Shown here: piece by piece, positions 34,066 to 42,193 of the stretch | Numbering within the stretch: the stretch's first letter is position 1 | How the letters are laid out: each line of letters begins with the position of its first letter | Assembly (NCBI GenBank): GCA_036268425.1 | Contig: DATAUE010000065.1 | Location: 1 to 64,000, forward strand | Direction of reading: 5' to 3' | Origin: DATARH01 sp036268425 | Lineage (GTDB): Bacteria; Pseudomonadota; Alphaproteobacteria; ATCC43930; CGMCC-115725 | DNA: 64,000 nucleotides | Program-made: the position numbers and the translations under genes | Notes under the pieces: model-generated | Databases searched by the model: none | Told to the model about the DNA's origin: nothing | The model's input: only the letters and a program-made list of their open reading frames with translations

Positions 34066-34205
34066 GTGCAGTTGTGGTCGTCTAGGGTCCGGATAACCGG
34101 CGGCCACCCATCGTCCGTCGGCGCCGCTGGTTCATCTGTGGCTGCTGCGCCAAGCTCGCAGCAAATAGCCCGGGTGCCGGCGGGGGATCGGGTCGACGTT
34201 AGAGA

Positions 34206-34235
34206 AAAGGGCATCCCGTTTCCAGGATGCCCTTT
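34206..34235. terminator. Bidirectional hairpin terminator
   Basis: AAAGGGCATCC (34206-34216) and GGATGCCCTTT (34225-34235) form a perfect 11-bp stem with an 8-nt loop, A-rich on one side and T-rich on the other. It lies between the convergent enolase-like gene and the small hydrophilic gene and could end both transcripts. Confidence 0.75.
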
Positions 34236-34282
34236 CCCAAACGCTGCGAGGTCGATCTCTCGCCAACTAAACACGCAGTCCG

Positions 34283-34450
34283 TTAATGTTTTTCTTTGCT
34301 CTCGTGCTGTCCATCGCCCTTACGGCCAGCCTCGACGGCAATTTCGGTATGCCTTTCTTTGCTTTCGTCGGGCACATCGGTCCCGACTGTTTCATTCGGT
34401 TTTACCTTCTTGTCCAGGTTTGGTTTTGCGGGTTGCTGGGTGTTTGCCAT
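34283..34450 (-). CDS. Small hydrophilic protein of unknown function
   Basis: The 55-aa product (start MANTQQPAKPNLDKKVKPNE, end HESKEKH) is highly charged, has almost no hydrophobic residues and is probably disordered. The frame extends 12 codons upstream to another ATG (34486). Its isolated position, an intrinsic terminator 47 bp downstream and the clean composition support a real small gene. Its make-up resembles small stress-related proteins, but I cannot name a family. Confidence 0.5.
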   Translation of the reverse strand: MANTQQPAKPNLDKKVKPNETVGTDVPDESKERHTEIAVEAGRKGDGQHESKEKH

Positions 34451-34661
34451 GAATGCCCCGATTATTTGGTGATATTTTGGGAACACCGCAATCGCTGGAG
34501 TGGTTCCTGATAACCAGGGGCGAGTGCCGCTAACCTTGAAATCAATTCCGGTGCGAATGGCCGGTACTCCTCGGGGTGTTTTGCGCCGCGCCTACACTCG
34601 ATGACAATGGCAGTCTCTTCGGGGGTGGCGGATTAGTGGCAGAAATGCCTGCGTTATATTC

Positions 34662-34691
34662 TTGCACGGTGCGGCACTCTGCGCCTATTTT
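34662..34691 (+). promoter_or_regulatory. Candidate promoter for the AA_synth-family gene
   Basis: TTGCAC (34662-34667) and TATTTT (34686-34691) are spaced 18 bp. Transcription would begin near 34698, which excludes in-frame start codons at 34576 and 34645 and leaves the ATT at 34765 or a TTG at 34732. The rest of 34451-34661 shows no gene or repeat. Confidence 0.4.
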
Positions 34692-34764
34692 GTCACGCCG
34701 CTGGGTAAAAAACGAAAATCTTTTCAATGGTTTGTGCGGCACACTGCGGCACGAGGAGGCAGCC

Positions 34765-35310
34765 ATTAATACAATCCGCAAGATCGTCACGCTGCGCGAA
34801 GTGGTCTTCGCCGAAATGGGCCGGCAGGCGCCCCGCCCCGTGGTGCGCGCGGTCGGTATCGGAATTATCCGCAACCCATTCGCCGGAACCTGGGCCGAGG
34901 ATTTACGGCCGCTATTCGAGGCCGGCGCAGCGCTTGGCGACCGATTGATGCCGGAATTGACCCGCTTGCTCGACGGCCCGCCGGTATCTTACGGCAAGGC
35001 AGCGCTGGTCGGCGTCGCCGGCGAGATGGAGCATGGCGGCGCCTGTGTGCATCCGATGCTCGGGCGCCCGATGCGCGCCGCGCTGGGTGGCGGCAAGGCG
35101 GTGATCTCATCAAATGTAAAGGTGGCACCGGCGGGCACGCCGATCGATGTGCCGCTCGGCCACAAGGACGATCCCTGGTCGTTCGAGCATTTTGACACGA
35201 TCACCGTCATGGTCGCCGATGCACCACGACCCGATGAGATCGCCATCGTCATCGCAATCGCCGATGGCGGTCGTCTCAACAACCGGTGCGGCAGCGCCCC
35301 GATCCGTTAG
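34765..35310 (+). CDS. Amino-acid-synthesis (AA_synth, DUF1185) family protein, probable ATT start
   Basis: The 181-aa product shows the family pattern IRKIVTLREVVFAEMGRQAPRPVVRAVGIGIIRNPFAGTWAEDLRPL, VGVAGEMEHGGACVHPMLGRPMR and IDVPLGHKDDPWSFEHFDTI. Proteins of this family sit near amino-acid or hydantoin catabolic genes; the reaction is not known to me. The conserved region begins at once after ATT 34765, which is preceded by GAGGAGG at 34753-34759 (5-nt spacing). Upstream in-frame starts (GTG 34576, ATG 34645, TTG 34732) lack such a site. If ATT is not used, TTG 34732 is the next choice. Confidence 0.75.
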   Translation: MNTIRKIVTLREVVFAEMGRQAPRPVVRAVGIGIIRNPFAGTWAEDLRPLFEAGAALGDRLMPELTRLLDGPPVSYGKAALVGVAGEMEHGGACVHPMLGRPMRAALGGGKAVISSNVKVAPAGTPIDVPLGHKDDPWSFEHFDTITVMVADAPRPDEIAIVIAIADGGRLNNRCGSAPIR

Positions 35311-35347
35311 ACCAGGGCGCTTTGGCGCTGCCGCGCCAAGACGCGGT

Positions 35348-35962
35348 CTACGCCAGCCGGATTGCGGCGGCTTCCGGTCCCTTGCGGCCCTCGGCGATAT
35401 CGACGACGACGCGCTGTCCTTCGTTGAGCGCCATCAGCCCGGCCCGTTGCAGCGCCGAGGCATGGATGAACACGTCCTTTCCGCCGCCGTCACGGACGAT
35501 AAAGCCGAACCCTTTGGTGCCATTGTACCATTTGACCGTGCCGGTTTCCTGGACAGTCGCCTCCATCGGCGGCCGGTCATCCGACCGGAAGCCGGCGCGC
35601 GGCCGCGGCGCGGTTCCGGTGCTGGTATCGACATTGAGCACCTCGGTCACTTGCGGGCCCCGCTGTCCGGCGGCGACCCGAACTTCAAGCGTGTCGCCAG
35701 GCTGCACCGAGGTCACCCCATTGCGGCCAAGTACGGTGGCGTGCAGGAACGCGTCACCCGAGCCATCAGACAATTCGACGAAGCCGAACCCTTTTTCTGA
35801 TTTGAACCATTTGACCACGGCCCCTATCGGCGGCCCTGACGGCTCTTCGAAACGCGGTCTGCTGAACCGAGGGGGCGCCGCGGCAAAATCACGCGGCGGC
35901 TCGAACTCCTGATCGTCAAAGCTGCGGCGGCGCCGTTGCCGGAAATTGCGATCCTTTTCCAA
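35348..35962 (-). CDS. Double cold-shock-domain protein
   Basis: The 204-aa protein has a basic N-terminal tail (RNFRQRRRRSF) and two cold-shock domains, about residues 46-112 and 139-204. Each has RNP1 (KGFGFVEL and KGFGFIVR) and RNP2 (DAFLHAT and DVFIHAS), joined by a Pro/Arg-rich linker. Such proteins bind single-stranded RNA or DNA and melt mRNA structure. Tandem-CSD forms are typical of Alphaproteobacteria. The start is TTG 35962, preceded by TAGGAAA. Confidence 0.9.
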   Translation of the reverse strand: MEKDRNFRQRRRRSFDDQEFEPPRDFAAAPPRFSRPRFEEPSGPPIGAVVKWFKSEKGFGFVELSDGSGDAFLHATVLGRNGVTSVQPGDTLEVRVAAGQRGPQVTEVLNVDTSTGTAPRPRAGFRSDDRPPMEATVQETGTVKWYNGTKGFGFIVRDGGGKDVFIHASALQRAGLMALNEGQRVVVDIAEGRKGPEAAAIRLA

Positions 35963-36095
35963 GTCCGTTTCCTAAATCTCGCATCCTCGCGACTATATCA
36001 TGCCACAATTTTGCCGTCGGCGTGAACGCTGTTCGCACGGCCGGCAGCGATATCGGCGCATCCCGGCATGCAGTTTTCGCGGAACACATTCGTTG

Positions 36096-36109
36096 TTCCC
36101 ATGTGGGAA
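36096..36109. promoter_or_regulatory. Inverted repeat between cold-shock and Mo-hydroxylase genes
   Basis: TTCCCA (36096-36101) and TGGGAA (36104-36109) form a perfect 6-bp inverted repeat with a 2-bp centre, in the divergent spacer and 84 bp upstream of the Mo-hydroxylase start. It could be an operator; only its symmetry and position support that. Confidence 0.3.
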
Positions 36110-36192
36110 TAACGCAAAAATCTTGTGTTTGCGGCGTCATCGCGCGAGTCTCGGCGACAGCTCAGCCGTTCCGATCGATGAGGAGAAGTGCC

Positions 36193-38472
36193 GTGAACGA
36201 TGTCGCACCGTCGCGCTACAAATGGGTTGGCACCCGCCCCATCCGCCCCGACGGCGTGCCGAAAGTCACCGGCCGCGCGATGTATGCCGCCGACATGATG
36301 ATGGCCGGTTATCTGAACGGGGCCATCCTGCGCAGCCCACATGCGCACGCCCGCATCCGCTCAATCGACACGTCGAAGGCAGCGGCATTGCCGGGGGTCA
36401 AGGCCGTCATGACCGGCGCCGACTTTCCGGACCACAAGTTTGAGTATGTCGGTCCCGAGCGGGTCGCCGTGAATTTCTGGCATGTCACGCGCAACGTCAT
36501 GGCGCGCGAGAAGACCTATTACGAAGGCCACGCCGTCGCCGCCGTCGCCGCCATCAGCCCCTTGATCGCCAGCGAAGCGCTGGCCCTGATCGAGGTCGAT
36601 TACGAAGTGCTGCCGCACGTCATCGATGTTGACGAGGCGATGGCGGAAGACGCGCCGCTCTTGTTCGAGGATATGATCACGCGCGGTATCGAACCGGCGC
36701 CGACCAAGCCCTCGAACATCTCGAAACGCCTCGAATTCCAGATCGGCGATCTCGACAAGGGTTTCGCCGAAGCCGATTTTATCGTTGAAAAGGAATTCAA
36801 GACCGCAGCGGTGCACCAGGGCTATATCGAGCCGCATGCCTGCTGCGTTCGGGTCGATGCCGACGGGCAGACCGATGTCTGGTCATCGAGCCAGGGCCAT
36901 TTTGTCGTCCGCGCGCTGACCGCAAAGCTGCTCAACAAGGCGATCGGCGACGTGCGTTGCGCCCCGGCGGAAATCGGCGGCGGTTTTGGCGGCAAGACGG
37001 TGATCTACCTAGAACCGGTCGCGGCACTGCTGTCGCAGAAGACCGGCCGCCCGGTGAAAATCACGATGAGCCGCGACGAGGTGTTCAAGGCCACCGGCCC
37101 GACCTCCGGCGCCTCGATGTGGGTCAAGATGGGCGTCACCAAGGACGGCAAGATCACCGCCGCCGACGGCATCTATAAATTCCAGGCCGGCGCCTTCCCG
37201 GGTTCGCCGGTGATGAATGCGTGCTTGTGCGCCTATGCGCCGTACGAAATCGCCAATGCCCGCTCGGTCGGCTACGACGTGGTGTGCAACCGGCCGAAAT
37301 CGGCGGCCTACCGCGCTCCCGGCTCGCCGATCTCGGCGTTTGCGGTCGAAAGCGTCATCGACATGCTGGCCAAGAAGATCGGCATGGACCCGGTCGAATT
37401 GCGCCTCAAAAACGCTGCCAAGATCGGCACGCCGATGATCTATGGGCCGAAACTCGGCCACGGCGGCTATATCGAGACACTCGAAGCGGTCAAGAACCAT
37501 CCGGCCTACCAGACCAAACTCGGGCCGAACCAGGGCCGCGGCGTCGCCTCGGGCTATTGGTTCAATGGCGGCGGCGAGTCGAGCGCTACGGTTCAGCTCA
37601 ACGCCGACGGCACCGTGCTGGTCGCCACCGGCAGCGTCGATGTCGGCGGCTCGCGTGCTTCGATGGCGCTGATGGCGGCGGAGACGTTCGGCATCGATTA
37701 CAGCCAGGTGCGCGCGATCGTCGCCGACACGGCCTCGGTCGGCTACACGCACGTCACCGGCGGCTCGCGCGTCACCTTTGCCACCGGCACTGCCGTCGTC
37801 GATGCCGCCAAGAAGGCGATCGACGAATTGCGTAGCCGCGCCGCACTGATTTGGGATGTCGATGTCGACGGCGTCGTCTGGGAAGACGGGTTCGCCAAGC
37901 CGGCATCGAGCAACGTCGGCGATTTCGCGCCGATGTCGCTGCGGGAAATCGCCAGCAAGGCAGCGGTGACCGGCGGTCCGATCACCACGGCCGCCTCGGT
38001 CAATGCCGGCGGTCAGGCGCCGGGATTTGCGACGCAGTTCTGCGATGTCGAGGTCGACCCGGAAACCGGCAAGGTCACGATCCTGCGCTTTATCGCGGCC
38101 CAGGATGTCGGCAAGGCGATCCACCCCTCCTATGTCGAAGGACAGATCCAGGGTGGCGTCGTGCAGGGCATCGGTTGGGCGCTCAGCGAGGAGTACATCT
38201 ATAATCAGAAGGGCCAGCTCGATAATGCCGGCTTCCTCGATTATCGCTGCCCGGTCGCGTCCGACCTGCCGATGATCGAGCCGGTGCTGGTCGAGGTGCC
38301 GAACCCGGCCCATCCGTACGGCGCCAAGGGTGTTGGCGAGGTCAATATCTGTCCGCCGATGGCCGCCATCGCCAACGCCATCGCCAACGCGGTCGGGCGG
38401 CGGATGACCGAACTGCCGATGTCGCCGCCGCGGGTGCGCGCCGCTCTCGACCACGCTGCGGGCGACGACTAA
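36193..38472 (+). CDS. Molybdenum hydroxylase large subunit (xanthine dehydrogenase/CoxL family)
   Basis: The 759-aa protein carries the Mo-cofactor signatures of the family: WSSSQGHFVVRAL, EIGGGFGGKTV, the AYRAPGSP loop, GSVDVGGSRASMALMAAE, and the catalytic Glu in GAKGVGEVNICPP. It lacks the CoxL loop AYRCSFR, so it is not a form I CO dehydrogenase. The substrate could be a purine, nicotinate or other N-heterocycle or aldehyde. GTG 36193 is preferred because GAGGAG precedes it at 7 nt; ATG 36178 is in frame. Unusually, no [2Fe-2S] or FAD subunit gene flanks it. A ThiS/MoaD-like gene follows 22 bp downstream. Confidence 0.9.
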   Translation: MNDVAPSRYKWVGTRPIRPDGVPKVTGRAMYAADMMMAGYLNGAILRSPHAHARIRSIDTSKAAALPGVKAVMTGADFPDHKFEYVGPERVAVNFWHVTRNVMAREKTYYEGHAVAAVAAISPLIASEALALIEVDYEVLPHVIDVDEAMAEDAPLLFEDMITRGIEPAPTKPSNISKRLEFQIGDLDKGFAEADFIVEKEFKTAAVHQGYIEPHACCVRVDADGQTDVWSSSQGHFVVRALTAKLLNKAIGDVRCAPAEIGGGFGGKTVIYLEPVAALLSQKTGRPVKITMSRDEVFKATGPTSGASMWVKMGVTKDGKITAADGIYKFQAGAFPGSPVMNACLCAYAPYEIANARSVGYDVVCNRPKSAAYRAPGSPISAFAVESVIDMLAKKIGMDPVELRLKNAAKIGTPMIYGPKLGHGGYIETLEAVKNHPAYQTKLGPNQGRGVASGYWFNGGGESSATVQLNADGTVLVATGSVDVGGSRASMALMAAETFGIDYSQVRAIVADTASVGYTHVTGGSRVTFATGTAVVDAAKKAIDELRSRAALIWDVDVDGVVWEDGFAKPASSNVGDFAPMSLREIASKAAVTGGPITTAASVNAGGQAPGFATQFCDVEVDPETGKVTILRFIAAQDVGKAIHPSYVEGQIQGGVVQGIGWALSEEYIYNQKGQLDNAGFLDYRCPVASDLPMIEPVLVEVPNPAHPYGAKGVGEVNICPPMAAIANAIANAVGRRMTELPMSPPRVRAALDHAAGDD

Positions 38473-38494
38473 GCGAGCAAGGCGCGTAGCCGAA

Positions 38495-38752
38495 ATGACG
38501 ACGGCGCATGTAACGTTGTCGAGCGGGTTCAGCCGGCGCTACACCGGCGGCCTGCGCGAATTCGACATCGAAGCCAAGAACCTGCGCGCCGTCATCAAAT
38601 CACTCGACAAGATGTTCCCCGGTCTCGGGGAACATCTTGAAGAAGAAACCACCGTCGCCATCGACGGCCAGATCCACGACCAACCGGGCTACTTCCAGAT
38701 TTTGCACGAAGGCAGCGAGGTCTTCTTCATCCCGAAGCTCGAGGGAGGCTGA
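38495..38752 (+). CDS. ThiS/MoaD-like ubiquitin-fold sulfur carrier
   Basis: The 85-aa protein (MTTAHVTLSSGFSRRYTGG) has a beta-grasp pattern (REFDIEAKNLRAVIKSLDKMFPG, TTVAIDGQ, EVFFIPKLEGG) and ends in Gly-Gly, the C-terminal tail that is adenylated and thiocarboxylated in MoaD and ThiS. MoaD supplies the dithiolene sulfur of the molybdenum cofactor. Its position right after a Mo-hydroxylase subunit suggests a dedicated cofactor or substrate-sulfur role, though this is inference. Confidence 0.75.
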   Translation: MTTAHVTLSSGFSRRYTGGLREFDIEAKNLRAVIKSLDKMFPGLGEHLEEETTVAIDGQIHDQPGYFQILHEGSEVFFIPKLEGG

Positions 38753-38801
38753 CTGCTCGTTCGGCAGCCCCTCCCTCTCTTGCATTGAGGGAGGAGGGGT
38801 T

Positions 38802-39830
38802 TTAGTGCCCCGTCGCGTCCAATCGCTGGGCGGCTTCCTTTACAATGCTGAGATCGGTGTATTTCGACGCGTCCAGCGGCGAGCGCAGATAACCGAGCTT
38901 GTGCTGCACGTCGATATTCGCCTGTAAGGCATCGAGGTTCGGCAGGCCCGCGTGATCGCGGTAATAGTCGCTCTTGGTGAAGACCCAGTCCTGATAGACC
39001 GCCGGCGGCTGTTTGGTCGCCTGCGCGATCAGCGCGACGACCTCATCGTGATGCGCCGGACCCTGAAAATAGCGCAGCGCGGTCAGGTAATCTTCCATGA
39101 AATCGACCATCGCGGCGCGGTGCTGCGCCAGAAAGCCGGCGCGGGCGACACGCATGACCATCTGGGTCTGTCCGATCGCGTCACGCTGGGTAAACAGCGT
39201 GCGCGACATCTGCTGCAAATCCAGGGCAAAGCCGAACGGCGCAACCGCCGTAATCAGCTGTACCTTATCTTCTTGCAACATCGCCTTTTGATCGGGAAAG
39301 CGCACCTCGATGATCGTTACGTCGCGCTTGTCCTGCAAATTGTGCTTTGCCAGCATCGAGCGCAGCGCAATATCGACGGCGCTGCCGGTCTGGTTCGTTG
39401 CCAGCACCTTGCCCTTCAAATCCTCGACCGTGTGGATCGAGCTATCCTTGCGGACGACGTATGGGTTGGTGTGATAGCCCGGCACACCGTCCTGAAACTC
39501 GTCGGCAATGATGCGCAAATCCGACATGCCCGCATTCTCGATACCGAGCGCCGTGGTCGAATACGCCAGCGACGCCGTGTCGATATCGCCGGTAGCGAGC
39601 GCCTGCATCGCGGTCGGCGTACCCTGGAAATGGATAAGCTCCGGAACGTAGGTTTTGCCGGCATGCGCTGCGAGGCCGGGTTTGACAAACATCAGCGTCA
39701 CCATGTCGGCCCCGGCCACGACCCAGCCAATGCGCAGATGAAACGGCTCCGCGGCTTCGGCCGGCGCCGTCTCGCTCAACGCCAATGCGAATACGGCAAG
39801 CGCGAGCACCGCGAGCCTGATGAGCTTCAT
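38802..39830 (-). CDS. Periplasmic solute-binding protein (NMT1/SsuA-like)
   Basis: The 342-aa protein has a clear signal peptide (MKLIRLAVLALAVFALALSETAPAEAAEP, described by position: residues 1-27) and the SsuA/TauA-type pattern: PTAMQALATGDIDTASLAYS, VRKDSSIHTVEDLKGKVLATNQTGSAVDIAL. It should bind an organic anion such as a sulfonate, nitrate or aromatic acid in the periplasm. GAGGGAAAG precedes ATG 39830. No ABC permease or ATPase gene is adjacent. It diverges from an NtaA-type monooxygenase gene 100 bp away, which hints that both act on one organosulfur or aminopolycarboxylate compound. Confidence 0.85.
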   Translation of the reverse strand: MKLIRLAVLALAVFALALSETAPAEAAEPFHLRIGWVVAGADMVTLMFVKPGLAAHAGKTYVPELIHFQGTPTAMQALATGDIDTASLAYSTTALGIENAGMSDLRIIADEFQDGVPGYHTNPYVVRKDSSIHTVEDLKGKVLATNQTGSAVDIALRSMLAKHNLQDKRDVTIIEVRFPDQKAMLQEDKVQLITAVAPFGFALDLQQMSRTLFTQRDAIGQTQMVMRVARAGFLAQHRAAMVDFMEDYLTALRYFQGPAHHDEVVALIAQATKQPPAVYQDWVFTKSDYYRDHAGLPNLDALQANIDVQHKLGYLRSPLDASKYTDLSIVKEAAQRLDATGH

Positions 39831-39930
39831 GCTTTCCCTCCCGTTCGTTCGGCGATTTGTACCGCCGTCTTCTGTGCCGGGCTTGCCGGCGATGTATGCT
39901 GATGCCAAGCGCAGCATTGGTACAGCACCC

Positions 39931-41292
39931 ATGAAGGAAATCCGCCTCAACGCTTTCGAGATGAACTGCGTCGGGCACCAGTCGCCGGCCCTATGGGCGC
40001 ACCCGCGCGACCGTTCCGCCGATTACACCGATCTCGCTTACTGGGCCGATCTGGCGAAGACGCTGGAGCGCGGCCGGTTCGACGGCATTTTTCTCGCCGA
40101 TGTGCTCGGCATCTATGACGTCTACGGCGGCTCGCCTGATGCCGCGTTGCGTCATGCGGTGCAGGTGCCGGTCAACGACCCGGTCCTCTTGATCCCGGCA
40201 ATGGCGGCGGTGACCGAGCATCTCGGTTTTGGCGTCACCTGCACGCTGTCCTACGAGCCGCCCTACCCGCTCGCACGCCGCATGTCGACGCTCGACCACC
40301 TGACCAAAGGCCGAGCCGGGTGGAACATCGTCACCGGCTATTTGAATAGCGCCGCCACCGGGATGGGCCTCAACGTGCAGCCGACGCACGATCAGCGTTA
40401 TGAGATTGCCGACGAATACATGCAGGTCATGTATAAATTATGGGAGGGTAGCTGGGATAAGGGCGCCGCGCCGCGCGACCGCAACACCCGGATATTCGCC
40501 GACCCCGCGAAGGTGCATCGGGTGCGCCACGAGGGCCAGTTCTATCGGGTCGATGCGGTCCATCTCAGCGAACCGTCGCCGCAGCGCACCCCGGTCTTGT
40601 ATCAAGCCGGCGCATCGACGCGCGGCCGCGCCTTTGCCGCGACCCATGCCGAATGCGTCTTTATCAACGGGCCTAGTCCACAGGTCGTCGCACCGCAAGT
40701 CGCCGATCTGCGCCGCCGCGCCGTCGCGCTGGGCCGTGCCGCGTCCGATCTGCTGATCTTTACGCTATGCACGGTGATCACCGGCCGCACCGAGCAGGAA
40801 GCCCGCGACAAGCACCGGGATTACATGCGCTACGCCGACACCGAGGCGGCGCTCGCGCTGTTTTCGGGCTGGACCGGGGTCGATTTCTCGCGCTTCAGCC
40901 CCGACGACGAGTTGCGCTACATCGAGACCGAGGCGATGCATTCTGCCCTCGCCTCCTTCACCTCCGACGACCCAAACCGAATCTGGACCGTGCGCGAACT
41001 CGCCGAGCACGTCACCATCGGCGGCCGAGGTCCGCTTTTCGTCGGCTCACCGCAGCAGATCGCCGACACACTGGTTGCCTGGGTCGAGGCCACCGACATC
41101 GACGGCTTCAACCTCGCCTATGCCGTGACGCCGGAGAGCTTCGAGGACTTCGCCGAACTGGTGGTGCCGGAGTTACAGCGCCGCGGCGCCTTCAAACACG
41201 ACTACCGCCACGGCACTTACCGCGAGAAGCTATTCCCCGGCACTGGCCCGCACCTTGCTCCACCGCACCCCGCCGCTAGATTTCGCGTTTAG
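39931..41292 (+). CDS. NtaA/SnaA/DszA-family FMNH2-dependent monooxygenase
   Basis: The 453-aa luciferase-like enzyme shows RGRFDGIFLADVLGIYDVYGG, GVTCTLSYEPPYPLARRMSTLDHLTKGRAGWNIVTG, and YQAGASTRGRAFAATHAECVFI, the hallmarks of the nitrilotriacetate/dibenzothiophene-sulfone monooxygenase group. These use reduced FMN from a partner reductase to cleave C-N or C-S bonds. Start 39931 (MKEIRLNAFEMNCVGHQS) fits the family. No flavin reductase lies adjacent. It is followed directly by a degraded transposase. Confidence 0.88.
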   Translation: MKEIRLNAFEMNCVGHQSPALWAHPRDRSADYTDLAYWADLAKTLERGRFDGIFLADVLGIYDVYGGSPDAALRHAVQVPVNDPVLLIPAMAAVTEHLGFGVTCTLSYEPPYPLARRMSTLDHLTKGRAGWNIVTGYLNSAATGMGLNVQPTHDQRYEIADEYMQVMYKLWEGSWDKGAAPRDRNTRIFADPAKVHRVRHEGQFYRVDAVHLSEPSPQRTPVLYQAGASTRGRAFAATHAECVFINGPSPQVVAPQVADLRRRAVALGRAASDLLIFTLCTVITGRTEQEARDKHRDYMRYADTEAALALFSGWTGVDFSRFSPDDELRYIETEAMHSALASFTSDDPNRIWTVRELAEHVTIGGRGPLFVGSPQQIADTLVAWVEATDIDGFNLAYAVTPESFEDFAELVVPELQRRGAFKHDYRHGTYREKLFPGTGPHLAPPHPAARFRV

Positions 41293-41295
41293 AAA

Positions 41296-41583
41296 TCACT
41301 TGGATGCGTGGAGCGCGGCGAAAACCCGCAACTTCCAGCCCGCTGGCGGCGGGTTATCGAGCACGGCGAGAAGACGCTTGCCGGTCTGAGCCGATCAGCG
41401 GGCTACGGTACCCCGTCTACCGGTCTCCTTAAGACACACCCGGCACTTCTCGGTACAGCGTACCCGCCATTTGCTCGCCGTCCCGATGATGCAGCCGGCC
41501 TGCCGCGCAATCGCCCGCGTCGCCAAACCCTCTGCCGTCAGCGACGCGATCCGAGCCCGCTGCTATTGAGACGCGACCCTCTC
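41296..41583 (-). pseudogene. Degraded IS630-family transposase N-terminus
   Basis: On the minus strand, from 41583, the frame reads ERVASQ, a TAG stop, then QRARIASLTAEGLATRAIA, RQAGCIIGTASKWRVRC and up to a TGA near 41399. In another frame the next part reads TGKRLLAVLDNPPPAGWK and stops at 41296. Both parts match the helix-turn-helix region of IS630-type transposases (ARIVLLAAEG...RAIARxxGCTxGTASKWRVR, then LLDxPPPxGW). The gene is frameshifted, stopped and lacks the DDE catalytic part. This fills the space between the monooxygenase and VOC genes. Confidence 0.7.
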
Positions 41584-41595
41584 GCGATCGTGGTG

Positions 41596-42003
41596 CTAAG
41601 CGGCGTGACCAGCCGGCGCGGGCTCTTCCTTGTCGAAATCAAATTCGACCTTGCCGCCATGCGGGTCATCAAAAAACAGCTGCCACAGACCGGCACGCAC
41701 GCCGCCTTCGGGAAGCCGCCGCAACTCGTACTGCACACCCGCTTTTTGCAGCTTTGCCGCAGTGCCCGGCAGGTCGGTCGCGGTAAAAGCCATATGGTCG
41801 ATTACGCCGGCGCGGACGTTGCCGAGCTGGTTGCGGTGGATGACATGCAGGACCGGCTGGTCACCGACATAGAGCCAGTATCCGGGAAACTGGAAATTCG
41901 GCCGTGGCCCTTCCTCGAACCCGAGGAGGTCGCAATAGAATTTCCGCGTCGCATCGAGATCGTCGCTCAACACGGTGAAATGGTTCATGCCCTGGAGGCT
42001 CAT
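41596..42003 (-). CDS. VOC-family protein (glyoxalase/dioxygenase superfamily)
   Basis: The 135-aa protein has the vicinal oxygen chelate fold with metal residues His8 (MNHFTVLSDDL), His70 (VIDHMAFTATDL) and Glu120 (GGKVEFDFD). PGYWLYVGDQPVLHVIHR and LWQLFFDDPHG are typical. Its activity (glyoxalase, dioxygenase, isomerase) cannot be assigned. ATG 42003 is preceded by GAGGAG. It differs clearly from the VOC protein at 11 kb. Confidence 0.82.
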   Translation of the reverse strand: MSLQGMNHFTVLSDDLDATRKFYCDLLGFEEGPRPNFQFPGYWLYVGDQPVLHVIHRNQLGNVRAGVIDHMAFTATDLPGTAAKLQKAGVQYELRRLPEGGVRAGLWQLFFDDPHGGKVEFDFDKEEPAPAGHAA

Positions 42004-42193
42004 GCGAAATCTCCTCTGTGTGAAGCCGGTGCGGTTGATCCTAACACCGTAAATGGTGCAAGGCTTGGCCGCCGTCAATCATCCGCAGCGATTACCCTTA
42101 AGGGGAAGGCGATGCAGCAAAAGGAATGACCGTCGGTAGCGGCTCCGCGTGCTAATACAACCGGCAACGGACGGTTTGGGGAGGAGCGCGGTA

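Noticed and set aside
34062..34274. Minus-strand 70-codon ORF downstream of the enolase-like gene
   Set aside because: It runs straight through the strong hairpin at 34206-34235 and has no start context or recognisable sequence.
37009..38454. 481-codon minus-strand frame opposite the Mo-hydroxylase gene
   Set aside because: Shadow of a complete molybdenum hydroxylase with all signatures on the plus strand.
36193..38472. Form I CO dehydrogenase (coxL)
   Set aside because: The active-site loop reads AYRAPG, not AYRCSFR, and no coxS or coxM neighbours are present.
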